In this document: one piece after another, positions 24,984 to 33,410 of the stretch | Numbering within the stretch: position 1 is the first letter of the stretch | How the letters are laid out: each line of letters starts with the position of its first letter | The notes under the pieces: model-generated | The model's input: the letters and a program-made list of their open reading frames with translations, nothing else | Databases searched by the model: none | Told to the model about the DNA's origin: nothing | Source: Clostridia bacterium | Lineage (GTDB): Bacteria > Bacillota > Clostridia > Oscillospirales > Acutalibacteraceae | Assembly: GCA_017520705.1 (NCBI GenBank) | Contig: JAFXFF010000012.1 | Span: 1 to 64,000 of the forward strand | Reading direction: 5' to 3' | DNA: 64,000 bases | Program-made: the position numbers and the translations under genes

Positions 24984-25738
24984 TTGGCATCCTCCTCTGC
25001 AGTTTTATCCTTATACACACCCAAGGGGTAGTAGGGCAGCATATTCTCCTCCAGCCAAGTGAGGGCATCCTTCGGCGTCAAACCCCAGTTGGTGGGGCAG
25101 GTAGAAACCACCTCGACCAAGGAGAAACCCTTGCCGTCGATCTGGTTTTGGAAGGCTTTTTTGATGGCCTTTTTCGCCTTGCGGATGTTGGCCACGTTGT
25201 TGACGGTGACACGCTCCAGATAGGTAGCGCCCTCCAACTCGGACAGCATCTCGCACACGCGGATGGGGTAGCCGCAGTGGTTGACGTCACGGCCGTAGGG
25301 AGAGGTCTGGGTGACCTGCCCCGGCAGAGAGGTGGGGGCCATCTGACCGCCGGTCATACCGTAAATGGCGTTGTTGACGAAGATGATGGTGATATTCTCG
25401 TTGCGGGCGGCGGCGTGCACCGTCTCCGCCATACCGATGGAGGCCAAATCGCCGTCACCTTGGTAGGTAAAGACGATGTGCTTCTCCGGGTCGGCGCGCT
25501 TGACGCCGGTGGCCACAGCGGGGGCACGGCCGTGGGCCGCCTCGATCATATCGCAGTTGAAATAGTCGTAGGCCATAACAGAGCAGCCCACGGGAGCGAT
25601 ACCGATGGTGCGCCCCTCGATGCCCAGCTCGTCAATGACCTCCGCCACCAGACGGTGGATGATACCGTGGGTGCAACCGGGGCAATAGTGCATCGGCGCA
25701 TCGGTCAGGGCATGGGGTTTTTCAAAAACAACAGCCAT
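24980..25738 (-). CDS. vorA: 2-oxoacid:ferredoxin oxidoreductase, beta (TPP-binding) subunit
   Basis: 252 residues. It contains the TPP/Mg motif GDGDLASIG followed by NNAIYGMTGGQMAPTS, and the N-terminal MHYCPGCTHGIIHRLVAEV characteristic of KorB/VorA subunits. Cytoplasmic. Its ends overlap both vorB and vorC by about 4 bp. It performs the thiamine-dependent decarboxylation or, in reverse, carboxylation. Only C15 and C18 are obvious N-terminal cysteines, so most of the clusters probably sit in the separate ferredoxin subunit. Confidence 0.94.
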   Translation of the reverse strand: MAVVFEKPHALTDAPMHYCPGCTHGIIHRLVAEVIDELGIEGRTIGIAPVGCSVMAYDYFNCDMIEAAHGRAPAVATGVKRADPEKHIVFTYQGDGDLASIGMAETVHAAARNENITIIFVNNAIYGMTGGQMAPTSLPGQVTQTSPYGRDVNHCGYPIRVCEMLSELEGATYLERVTVNNVANIRKAKKAIKKAFQNQIDGKGFSLVEVVSTCPTNWGLTPKDALTWLEENMLPYYPLGVYKDKTAEEDAK

Positions 25739-26814
25739 TAGAGGTCACCTCCGTTCTCATTGGCTTTCACGATAGCGGCCAGCACCTCGTCGGGAGAGGG
25801 GATGATACCGCCGGCACGGTTACACAGATAGACGGGCTTCTTGCACTCGGTGGCCAATTTGATGTCCTCGATCATCTGACCCATGGACAGCTCCACCGAA
25901 ATAAAGGATTTCACTTTGTCCGCGGCGGCCTTGAAGGGGGCCACGGGGAAAGGCCACAGGGTGATGGGGCGGATCATACCCACCTTAACGCCCTGCTTAC
26001 GGGCCTCGTTGATAGCGTTCTTCGCCACACGGGAGGCGATACCGAAGGCGGTGACGCAGATCTCGGCGTCCTCCATCCGATACTCCTCCCACATCGCCTC
26101 GTGCTGCTCGATGTAAGCGTAGCGCTCGTAGCGCTCAAAGTTGGTGCGCTCCAAGGCATCGGGCTGCAGGAACAAGGAATTGACGATATTATGCTCACGC
26201 TTCATCTCGGTACCGTTGGTAGCCCAGGGTTTTTCAATCGTCTCAGCTTCAGGGAAGTCCAGACTGACGGGCTCCATCATCTGACCCATGGTGCCGTCCG
26301 CCAAAATCATGGCGGTCATGCGGTATTTATCCGCCAGATCAAAACCCTTGACGGTCAAGGACGCCATCTCCTGCACGGAGGCGGGAGCCAGCACGATCAT
26401 ACGATAGTCGCCGTGACCACCGCCGCGGGTGGCCTGGAAATAGTCGGACTGGCTGGGCTGAATGCCACCCAGACCGGGACCGCCGCGCTGGACGTTCACC
26501 ACCAGTGCAGGCAGGTCGGCACCTGCCAGATAGGACAGGCCTTCAGCCTTCAGGGAGATTCCGGGGCTGGAGGAGGAGGTCATCACACGCTTGCCGGTGG
26601 CGGACACGCCGTACACCATATTGATGGCTGCCACCTCACTCTCGGCCTGCAGGAAACAGCCGCCGATCTTGGGCATCTTCTTGGCCATATAGGCGGCGAT
26701 CTCCGTCTGAGGGGTGATGGGATAACCGAAATAGTGGCGGCAACCGGCGCAGATCGCCGCCTCGGCGATGGCCTCGTTACCCTTCATCAATACTTTTTCT
26801 GCCATATCACTCAC
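25738..26814 (-). CDS. vorB: 2-oxoacid:ferredoxin oxidoreductase, alpha subunit
   Basis: 358 residues with the Vor/KorA features: KGNEAIAEAAICAGCRHYFGYPITPQTEIAAYM at the N-terminus (pyrimidine-domain type), VMTSSSSPGISLKAEGLSYLAGADLPALVVNVQRGGPGLG, and the second domain VKVGMIRPITLWPFP. It pairs with the TPP subunit. Together with the ferredoxin subunit at 26816 and the gamma subunit this gives the four-protein VorABCD arrangement of anaerobes and methanogens rather than a single-chain pyruvate oxidoreductase. Confidence 0.95.
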   Translation of the reverse strand: MSDMAEKVLMKGNEAIAEAAICAGCRHYFGYPITPQTEIAAYMAKKMPKIGGCFLQAESEVAAINMVYGVSATGKRVMTSSSSPGISLKAEGLSYLAGADLPALVVNVQRGGPGLGGIQPSQSDYFQATRGGGHGDYRMIVLAPASVQEMASLTVKGFDLADKYRMTAMILADGTMGQMMEPVSLDFPEAETIEKPWATNGTEMKREHNIVNSLFLQPDALERTNFERYERYAYIEQHEAMWEEYRMEDAEICVTAFGIASRVAKNAINEARKQGVKVGMIRPITLWPFPVAPFKAAADKVKSFISVELSMGQMIEDIKLATECKKPVYLCNRAGGIIPSPDEVLAAIVKANENGGDL

Positions 26815-26815
26815 C

Positions 26816-27022
26816 TCATCTTTCCACAGTAATCACGCAGTCGGGACACATCATCGCACAGGCGGCGCAGCCCACGCAAGCGGCCTCGTCGGTCAGCTCG
26901 GCGGGGTGGTGACCCTTCTTGTTGATCTTGTCTGCGGCCAATACGAGCAAATTCTTGGGGCAGGCGTCCACGCACAGCCCACAACCTTTGCAACGGTCGG
27001 TCTTAAACGTTAATTTTGCCAT
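26816..27022 (-). CDS. vorD: 2-oxoacid:ferredoxin oxidoreductase, delta (2[4Fe-4S]) subunit
   Basis: 68 residues with two CxxCxxCxxxCP motifs (CKGCGLCVDACP and CVGCAACAMMCP), so two [4Fe-4S] clusters. It abuts vorB (1-bp gap), which marks it as the electron-transfer subunit of the complex rather than a free ferredoxin. Confidence 0.95.
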   Translation of the reverse strand: MAKLTFKTDRCKGCGLCVDACPKNLLVLAADKINKKGHHPAELTDEAACVGCAACAMMCPDCVITVER

Positions 27023-27038
27023 AGAATCTCCTTCTTTC

Positions 27039-27710
27039 TCAAAAGGGTTTATTGTTTTGCAAAGTCAAAGGGAACAGATCGGAGATCTTCCCCTCCAAAT
27101 CGGGATAAATGTTCTCCTCCACGGTGGTAGCCACCAGCGGCAAGCCTGCCGCCTGCGCCAATTCATTGGCGTAGTCCACAGTGCGAAGCACCACACCGGC
27201 AGAAGTCGCCGCACCCAAGTTGGAGTTGTTCACGATGCCCGTAAACTTGAGGCGGCTCGCCGCCTCAATCTCCCCCATCACTTCCACGGTGGAAGGAACG
27301 TCGGGGGTCAGCGGGCGGTAGCGGTTGACCACCAGATACATCTCGTAACTGTCCTCTTCGAGGATAGCGGGTGCCAACCGTCCCAGCACCATGGCGCCGC
27401 TGTCGTCGCCGCCCACGTCGATCACCACCCGATGGCTTTTGTCATCGGTGATGGCGTAGAGGTCAGGCGGCAGACTGGGCAAGTCCACGTTGGTGTTGGC
27501 GAAGCGGGAGCAAATCAGGCGAATACCCGCCTCGTTGAATGCGGCGGCGGAATCCAGCGTGCGGAAATAGGGATTGACGATGTCTAAATCCGCCACCGTC
27601 ACCTTCTCCCCTGCCCTCGCCATGGAAAGAGCGAGATTCACGGCCACGTTGGTCTTTCCGGTGCCGTAGTGACCGCAGAGGATGGTGATGCGTTTGTTGT
27701 TCGTCAGCAT
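27039..27710 (-). CDS. ParA/MinD-like P-loop ATPase of the vor operon
   Basis: 223 residues from ATG 27710 (AAGGAG, 7 nt). Deviant Walker A GHYGTGKTNVAVNLAL, Walker A' type VTVADLDIVNPYFRT, Walker B HRVVIDVGGDD, and a C-terminal NNSNLG loop resembling the nucleotide-specificity region of MinD/CobQ proteins. No membrane-targeting helix is obvious. It sits between an acyl-CoA ligase and the ferredoxin subunit with tight spacing. A chaperone-like or cluster-insertion role for the oxidoreductase is possible by analogy with Mrp/NBP35 ATPases but is not shown: the CxxC of Mrp is absent. Confidence 0.88.
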   Translation of the reverse strand: MLTNNKRITILCGHYGTGKTNVAVNLALSMARAGEKVTVADLDIVNPYFRTLDSAAAFNEAGIRLICSRFANTNVDLPSLPPDLYAITDDKSHRVVIDVGGDDSGAMVLGRLAPAILEEDSYEMYLVVNRYRPLTPDVPSTVEVMGEIEAASRLKFTGIVNNSNLGAATSAGVVLRTVDYANELAQAAGLPLVATTVEENIYPDLEGKISDLFPLTLQNNKPF

Positions 27711-27749
27711 AGGAATTCTCCTTATGTAACCGCAGATTAAAGCGGTCAC

Positions 27750-30038
27750 TTACAGTTTGTTGCGTTGAATCTTGCCGCTGACCGTCTTGGGCAGGCTGTC
27801 CTTAAACACCACGATACGAGGATATTTGTAGGGGGCGGTGTGCTCCTTGACGTAGGTCTGAATCTCTTTCTTCAGTTCCTCGGTGGGCTCGGTGCCATCC
27901 ACCAGCACGATGCTGGCCTTGACCACCTGACCGCGGACATCGTCGGGGGCGGCGGAAACGCCGCACTCCAGCACGTAGGGCAGCTCCATAATGACACTCT
28001 CGATCTCGAAGGGCCCGATGCGGTAGCCGGAGGACTTGATCACGTCGTCCACGCGACCCACGTACCAATAGAAGCCGTCCTCGTCCATCCAGGCGGTGTC
28101 TCCGGTATGGTAGTAGCCGTCGTGCCACACCTCGGCGGTCTTATCGGGAGCACCGTAGTAGCCGGTGAACAGACCGCAGGGTGCGCCGTTTTTGACGTTT
28201 ACCACGATCTCGCCGATCTCACCGGTGGCAACGGGGTTGCCGTCGGGGTCCACGATAGACACGTCATAGATGGGGGCGGGCTTACCCATAGAACCGATCT
28301 TATGGGAGGCACCCACCATATTACCAACAATCATAGTGGACTCGGTCTGACCGAAGCCCTCGATGATCTGCAGGCCGGTGGCCTTTTCGAATTGGCGGTA
28401 CACCTCGGGGTTGAGAGCCTCGCCGGCGGTGGTCATATGTTTCACAGAGGAGAAATCGTACTTAGAAATATCCTGCTTGATCATCATGCGGAGCATCGTG
28501 GGCGGCGCACAGAAGGTGGTGATGCCGTATTTGGCAAACATGGGCAGGATATCTGCCGCATCGAAACGATCGAAGTCGTATACGAAGGTGGCCGCCTCAC
28601 ACAGCCACTGGCCGTAGAGCTTACCCCACATGGCCTTTGCCCAACCCGTGTCGGAGATGGTGAAATGCAGGCCGTCGGGGTCCACGTTATGCCAGTAGCG
28701 GGCGGTGTGGAAGTGACCCAGCGCGTATTTATAGTTATGTGCCGCAATCTTAGGATAGCCCGTGGTGCCGGAGGTGAAGAACATCAGCATCAGATCGTCG
28801 CCGCCGGGGGCATCCTCCGTGCGGTTGTAGTGGGTGGAGTAAAGGGTGTACTCCTCGTCAAAGGTGCGCCACCCCTCACGGGAGCCGTTGACCATCAGCT
28901 TGTGCTGCACGGTGGGGCATTTCTTCGCCGCCGCCTCCACCTGCGCCGCCACGTCGCCGTCGGCGGTGCACAGCACCGCACAAACGCCTGCGGCGTTAAA
29001 GCGATACTCGATGTCGTGCTCCAAGAGCTGGTTGGGGGCAGGGATGGCGATGGCGCCCAGTTTGTTGAGACCCAGCATGGCAAACCAGAACTGGTAGTGC
29101 CGCTTGAGAATCAGCATCACCCGATCGCCCTTTTTAATGCCCAAAGACTTGAAATAGTTGGCACACTGATTGGATGCCTTTTTCATATCCTTAAAGGTGA
29201 AACGGCGCTCGGTGTGGTCGCGGGAAACGTGGAGCATCGCCAGCTTTTCGGGCTCCTTGTTTGCCAGCTCGTCCACCAAGTCGAAAGCAAAGTTAAAGTG
29301 TTCGGTATTCTTGAACTTAATGGAGGTAGGAGTTCCGTTTTCGTTCTCCTCCACGTCCACGTAATTCTTATAGATACGTCCGCTGTCGTCCCGCTTGTCG
29401 GCAGGCAGATCCACGATGGCCTTGGTGGGCTCCAGTTCGGGGATGGGCTCGCCGGTGGGATTGAGCACAATGGCGTAGAACACGCAGTCCTGACCGCCAA
29501 CGGCGATCATACCGTGGGGGGTCTCGGAATCGAAATAGATGCTGTCACCGGGACCTAAAATTTCGCGGTGCTCACCGATCTGCACCATCAGCTGACCCTC
29601 CAGCACCAGATCCAGCTCCTGACCGTCGTGGGAGGTCAGCTCGATGTCCTGCTGCTGGGCGGCAGGATCGTAGACACTGCGCACGTACAGCGGCTCGGCA
29701 ATACGATTCTGAAAGGCGTAGGCCAAGTTATAGTAGGTCATACCGTGAGCCTGGGCAATCTGCTGACCCTGACCGCGACGGGTGACGGTAAAGGACTTCA
29801 AGCGGGGACTGTAGCCCTCGATGATGTCGGTGACGTTGACGTTCAGCGCCGACGCGCAGCGGTAGATGAAGGCAAAGTTCAGGTCACACTTGCCCGTCTC
29901 ACACCGCAAATACTCCTCCACGGAAACACCCGTTTTCTGCGCCATTTCGGTGGGAGTATAGCCCACGATCTCGCGCAGTTCGCGGATACGCGCCGCCATT
30001 TCTTGTATTTTGTAGTCCAATGCAGTAATGGGTTCCAT
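27750..30038 (-). CDS. XRE-cupin-acyl-CoA ligase fusion (valine T-box)
   Basis: 762 residues from ATG 30038 (AGGAG, 7 nt). Residues 8-70 form an XRE helix-turn-helix (YTPTEMAQKTGVSVEEYLRC), 100-180 a cupin (DGQELDLVLEGQL, GPGDSIYFDSETPHGMIAV), and about 215-762 an AMP-forming acyl-CoA synthetase (FFTSGTTGYPK, GFGQTES, YHTGDTAW, VDDVIKSSGYRIGPFEIES, catalytic Lys in KTVSGKIQRNKL). All ligase motifs are intact. A T-box with a proposed GUA (Val) specifier precedes it, and Vor and IlvE follow in the operon, so isobutyrate is the suggested substrate. The XRE-cupin part looks like a stand-alone ligand-sensing repressor. Whether it binds DNA is open. About 60% similar by eye to the next ligase. Confidence 0.93.
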   Translation of the reverse strand: MEPITALDYKIQEMAARIRELREIVGYTPTEMAQKTGVSVEEYLRCETGKCDLNFAFIYRCASALNVNVTDIIEGYSPRLKSFTVTRRGQGQQIAQAHGMTYYNLAYAFQNRIAEPLYVRSVYDPAAQQQDIELTSHDGQELDLVLEGQLMVQIGEHREILGPGDSIYFDSETPHGMIAVGGQDCVFYAIVLNPTGEPIPELEPTKAIVDLPADKRDDSGRIYKNYVDVEENENGTPTSIKFKNTEHFNFAFDLVDELANKEPEKLAMLHVSRDHTERRFTFKDMKKASNQCANYFKSLGIKKGDRVMLILKRHYQFWFAMLGLNKLGAIAIPAPNQLLEHDIEYRFNAAGVCAVLCTADGDVAAQVEAAAKKCPTVQHKLMVNGSREGWRTFDEEYTLYSTHYNRTEDAPGGDDLMLMFFTSGTTGYPKIAAHNYKYALGHFHTARYWHNVDPDGLHFTISDTGWAKAMWGKLYGQWLCEAATFVYDFDRFDAADILPMFAKYGITTFCAPPTMLRMMIKQDISKYDFSSVKHMTTAGEALNPEVYRQFEKATGLQIIEGFGQTESTMIVGNMVGASHKIGSMGKPAPIYDVSIVDPDGNPVATGEIGEIVVNVKNGAPCGLFTGYYGAPDKTAEVWHDGYYHTGDTAWMDEDGFYWYVGRVDDVIKSSGYRIGPFEIESVIMELPYVLECGVSAAPDDVRGQVVKASIVLVDGTEPTEELKKEIQTYVKEHTAPYKYPRIVVFKDSLPKTVSGKIQRNKL

Positions 30039-30069
30039 ACCAATCTCCTGTCCGGGACCGCCGTGTAAA

Positions 30070-30363
30070 AGAAAAACACTCGTCCCAAAGTTAGTTGACT
30101 TTGAGACGAGTGTGTGTAAACAAATACAGCACCCGCGGTACCACTCAAATTGCGACCTTTCGGCCACCCCTCTTCGGGATCGAACAATCCCTATGCCTTT
30201 ACGCAGCATACACGGGAGGATTCTACTCACCTTTCGGCTTTCTTTCCTCCGGCTCAGAAGCTACAAACAGAAATCTTGTCCCGACAGCTCGCACCAACCG
30301 CTGTCTCTCTGGGGAGACGCTGACCTCTGCCCTCTTCGTCATTGCCTTTATTCTTTAATTGTT
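30070..30363 (-). promoter_or_regulatory. T-box leader, proposed valine specifier (GUA)
   Basis: T-box core GAGTGGTACCGCGG (30133-30146) and terminator ACTCGTCTCAAAGTCA / TTGGGACGAGT with T5 (30070-30113), minus strand. Stem I contains AGAGAG and GGTTGGTG. Helices CAGAGGTC/GATTTCTG and GAAG/CTTC bracket a 7-nt 3' loop TTTGTAG, giving specifier GTA at 30262-30264 followed by G. UGGU in the bulge fits discriminator A. It separates the two XRE-cupin ligases and can attenuate everything downstream to ilvE. The codon is a hand fold. Confidence 0.9.
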
Positions 30364-30369
30364 AGTGGT

Positions 30370-30398
30370 ATTTTAGCACGGTAAAGCGTGTTTGTCAA
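30370..30398 (-). promoter_or_regulatory. promoter of the valine T-box operon
   Basis: TTGACA (30393-30398) and TAAAAT (30370-30375), minus strand, 17-bp spacer, 25 bp after the upstream ligase stop. Confidence 0.85.
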
Positions 30399-30422
30399 CC
30401 CTTAATTGGGAAATGGGAAATG

Positions 30423-32687
30423 TTACAGCTTGTTTCTTTGAATCTTGCCGCTGATGGTCTTGGGCAGGCTGTCGCGGAATTCCACCACACGAGGGTACTT
30501 GTAGGGGGCGGTGTGCTCCTTGACGTAGTTCTGAATCTCCTTTTTCAGCGCATCCGTTCCCTCGGTGCCTTTAGTCAGCACGATGCTGGCCTTGACCACC
30601 TGTCCACGCACCTCGTCGGGCACGGCGGAAACGCCGCACTCCACCACGTAGGGCAGTTCCATGATGACCGACTCGATCTCAAAGGGCCCGATGCGATAGC
30701 CGGAGGACTTGATGACGTCGTCCACACGGCTGACGTACCAGAAGTAGCCGTCCTCGTCGCGCCACGCCGTATCGCCGGTGTGATACAGGCCGTCGTGCCA
30801 GGCGGCAGAGGTCTTTTCGCCGTCCAGATAGTATTCCTTAAACAGACCGCAGGGCACCGCCTTGTCGGTGCGGATGACGATCTCACCCGTCTCACCCGTC
30901 GCCACGCTGTTGCCGTCGGCATCCACCACGTCGATGTCAAACTGGGGACTGGCCTTACCCATCGACCCCACCTTAGGTACGGTACCCACCAGATTGGCGA
31001 TAGCCAGGGTGGTTTCAGTCTGACCGAAGCCCTCCATGATCTCCAAGCCCGTGGCCGCCTTAAACAACTTGTGCACCTCGGGGTTGAGGGCTTCGCCGGC
31101 GGTGGTCATATGGTGGATGGAGGACAGGTCATACTTGGACAGATCGCCACGAATCAGCATACGCAGCATAGTGGGCGGTGCACAGAAAGTGGTGATGTTG
31201 TACTTGGCAAACATGGGCAGGATGTCGTTTTCGTCAAAGCGGTCAAAGTCATAGACAAACACCGCACCCTCGCACAGCCACTGGCCGTACAATTTGCCCC
31301 ACAAGCTCTTGCCCCATCCCGTATCGGAGATGGTCAGGTGCAGACCGTCCCGCTCGCAACAGTGCCAATACTTGGCGGTGACGTAATGGCCCAGCGCATA
31401 GGTGTGCTTGTGGGCCGCCATCTTGGGGTTGCCGGTGGTGCCGGAGGTGAAGAACATCAGGGCGGTATCCTCGCCGCAGGAGGCATCATCGGGCCGCACA
31501 AACTTACGAGAGAACAGCCCAAACTCGGTGTCGAAATCGTGCCAGCCGTCCTTTTTGCCGCCCACCAAGATCTTTACGATGGACTGGGGACATTTCTCCG
31601 CCGCAGCCGCCGCGATATCGGCAGTGTCGCCGTCAGCGGTGCACACAATGGCGCTAACCCCCGCCGCCTCATAGCGATACACAAAATCGTGCTCTTTGAG
31701 CTGGTTGGTGGCGGGGATGGCCACCGCACCCAGCTTGTGCAGTGCCACCATAGCAAACCAGAACTGATAGTGGCGCTTGAGCACCAGCATCACCCGGTCA
31801 CCCTTTTTGATGCCCAAAGAGGTGAAATAGTTGGCGCACTGATTGGAATATTGCTTGATGTCCTTGAAGGTGAAGCGACGCTCGGTCTTGTTCACATCCA
31901 AGTGGAGCATAGCCAGCTTGTCTGGGTATTTCTCCGCAATGCCGTCCACAATATCAAAGCCGAAGTTAAATGTATCGGTATTCTTAAACTCGATATGCTG
32001 CAGGGCACCGTTTTCATCCTCGGTGGTGTCCACAAACCGTTCGCACACCAACGGCTCAGAGGTTTTGGCGGTGACGATGCTCTTGCGCACCTCTTTCTCC
32101 TCCGTCTCCTCGCCGGGCAACACCACGGCGCAGAAGACGCAATCCTCGCCGTCCACGGCGATCATACCGTGAGGAGTAGAGGAGTTGTAATAAATGCTGT
32201 CGCCCTCACCCAACACCTCTACGTGGTCACCGATCTGCACCTTCAGCTTACCGCTGATGACCAGATCGAACTCCTGACCCGAGTGGGTGGCAAGGTGGAT
32301 GGGCTTATTCACTAAGGCGGGGTCGTATTCGTACCGCACCCAATAGGGCTCGGCAATCTTATTGCGGAATTTAGGCGCCAAGTGGGCAATGTCGATGCCG
32401 TCCTCCTTGGCGGTCTGCTGGCCCTGCCCCTTGCGGGTGACGGTGTAGGAGGTCAGCAGGTTGGCGCTGCGACCCTCCAGCAGATCGGTCATATCCAGAT
32501 CAAAAGCCAGGGCGCACTTATGGATGAAACTAAAGGGGAAATCCACCGCACCGGACTCGTAGGTTTCGTACTCCGCCACGGTAACTCCCGTCTTCTGCGC
32601 CATGTCAGCGATGGACCATTCCAAAATCTCACGCATTTCGCGGATTCGTACCGCCACCTCTAAAAGCTTCAGATTGTCGTTCACCAT
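30423..32687 (-). CDS. XRE-cupin-acyl-CoA ligase fusion (isoleucine T-box)
   Basis: 754 residues from ATG 32687 (AAGGAG). Same three-part plan as the downstream paralogue: XRE helix-turn-helix (WSIADMAQKTGVTVAEYE), cupin (SGQEFDLVISGKLKVQIG, YYNSSTPHGMIAV) and AMP-forming ligase (FFTSGTTGNPK, GFGQTET, YHTGDTAW, VDDVIKSSGYRIGPFEIES, KTISGKIQRNKL). It has its own promoter and T-box with a proposed AUC (Ile) specifier, which would suit 2-methylbutyrate activation. The two ligases are clear tandem duplicates, including their leaders. Substrate assignments rest on the T-boxes, not on the active site. Confidence 0.93.
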   Translation of the reverse strand: MVNDNLKLLEVAVRIREMREILEWSIADMAQKTGVTVAEYETYESGAVDFPFSFIHKCALAFDLDMTDLLEGRSANLLTSYTVTRKGQGQQTAKEDGIDIAHLAPKFRNKIAEPYWVRYEYDPALVNKPIHLATHSGQEFDLVISGKLKVQIGDHVEVLGEGDSIYYNSSTPHGMIAVDGEDCVFCAVVLPGEETEEKEVRKSIVTAKTSEPLVCERFVDTTEDENGALQHIEFKNTDTFNFGFDIVDGIAEKYPDKLAMLHLDVNKTERRFTFKDIKQYSNQCANYFTSLGIKKGDRVMLVLKRHYQFWFAMVALHKLGAVAIPATNQLKEHDFVYRYEAAGVSAIVCTADGDTADIAAAAAEKCPQSIVKILVGGKKDGWHDFDTEFGLFSRKFVRPDDASCGEDTALMFFTSGTTGNPKMAAHKHTYALGHYVTAKYWHCCERDGLHLTISDTGWGKSLWGKLYGQWLCEGAVFVYDFDRFDENDILPMFAKYNITTFCAPPTMLRMLIRGDLSKYDLSSIHHMTTAGEALNPEVHKLFKAATGLEIMEGFGQTETTLAIANLVGTVPKVGSMGKASPQFDIDVVDADGNSVATGETGEIVIRTDKAVPCGLFKEYYLDGEKTSAAWHDGLYHTGDTAWRDEDGYFWYVSRVDDVIKSSGYRIGPFEIESVIMELPYVVECGVSAVPDEVRGQVVKASIVLTKGTEGTDALKKEIQNYVKEHTAPYKYPRVVEFRDSLPKTISGKIQRNKL

Positions 32688-32704
32688 GTTGCTCAACTCC
32701 TTTA

Positions 32705-32988
32705 CAAAAACAAATAGCACCCGTCTCATCATTGAGACGGGTGCTGAAAACACACTCGCGGTACCACTCAATTTGCGGCAAAGAGCCGCCACTCTACGGG
32801 GTCTATCAACCCCTCGACCTTGACGCAGTCATCACGGGATCGGCTATTAGCTCCAAAATGGGGTGTTTCGCCTCTCCGGCTCGGAAGGGATGGGTCATTG
32901 AAAGCAACAATTATCGATTCACACCAACCATCGACTCTCTGAAAATTATACGCTTTCGACCGTCTTCGTCACAGCCTTTGCTTATTTG
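32705..32988 (-). promoter_or_regulatory. T-box leader, proposed isoleucine specifier (AUC)
   Basis: Core GAGTGGTACCGCGA at 32757-32770; terminator AGCACCCGTCTCA / TGAGACGGGTGCT then a T-rich tail at about 32708-32745 (minus strand). Stem I has AGAGAG and GGTTGGTG, with helices GGTC/GACC and GAAG/CTTC. The position equal to the specifier in the two sister leaders reads ATC (32889-32891), but it is followed by C instead of the usual purine, so this call is weaker. The T-box class itself is clear. Confidence 0.88.
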
Positions 32989-32994
32989 TATGGT

Positions 32995-33023
32995 ATGATA
33001 ACACAGAACATTTACTTTGTCAA
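32995..33023 (-). promoter_or_regulatory. promoter of the isoleucine T-box operon
   Basis: TTGACA (33018-33023) and TATCAT (32995-33000), minus strand, 17-bp spacer. Confidence 0.85.
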
Positions 33024-33044
33024 CACTTTAAAGCAAAAAAGTGG

Positions 33045-33227
33045 TTAAATTTCCACCGTAATGGGGGCATTTTTCTGCTTTTTGATGTGCAGCACTTTTT
33101 CCGCCTTAGCCAACAAACGCAGCAGACGCTTTTCGGTGCGGATGATCAGTGCCAACGCGACTACCACCGACACCAGCGCGGCTAAAATGATCCAGAATGC
33201 CTTTGCGTTATTCTTTTTATTCTCCAT
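33045..33227 (-). CDS. small single-helix membrane protein
   Basis: 60 residues from ATG 33227 (AAGGAG about 11 nt upstream). One transmembrane helix (about residues 9-29, FWIILAALVSVVVALALII) and a basic cytoplasmic tail with heptad-like leucines (RLLRLLAKAEKVLHIKKQK). Own promoter at 33284. No family recognised. The reading frame is short but has promoter, SD and a protein-like composition. Confidence 0.6.
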   Translation of the reverse strand: MENKKNNAKAFWIILAALVSVVVALALIIRTEKRLLRLLAKAEKVLHIKKQKNAPITVEI

Positions 33228-33283
33228 GAAAATCCACACTCCTTGTTTGGTTATCGGGGCAAGGCCCATCACAATTCCATTCT

Positions 33284-33312
33284 ATTATAATATGCGGAGG
33301 GTTTCTTGTCAA
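33284..33312 (-). promoter_or_regulatory. promoter of the 60-residue membrane protein gene
   Basis: TTGACA (33307-33312) and TATAAT (33284-33289), minus strand, 17-bp spacer. Confidence 0.82.
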
Positions 33313-33410
33313 TGCGTTTTTCTTTTTTACACTATGTTCACATTTTTACCAGCCACTCTCGTTATAATATAAAATGATTAAATATACACAAAAGAGAAGG
33401 GGAACCCTCT

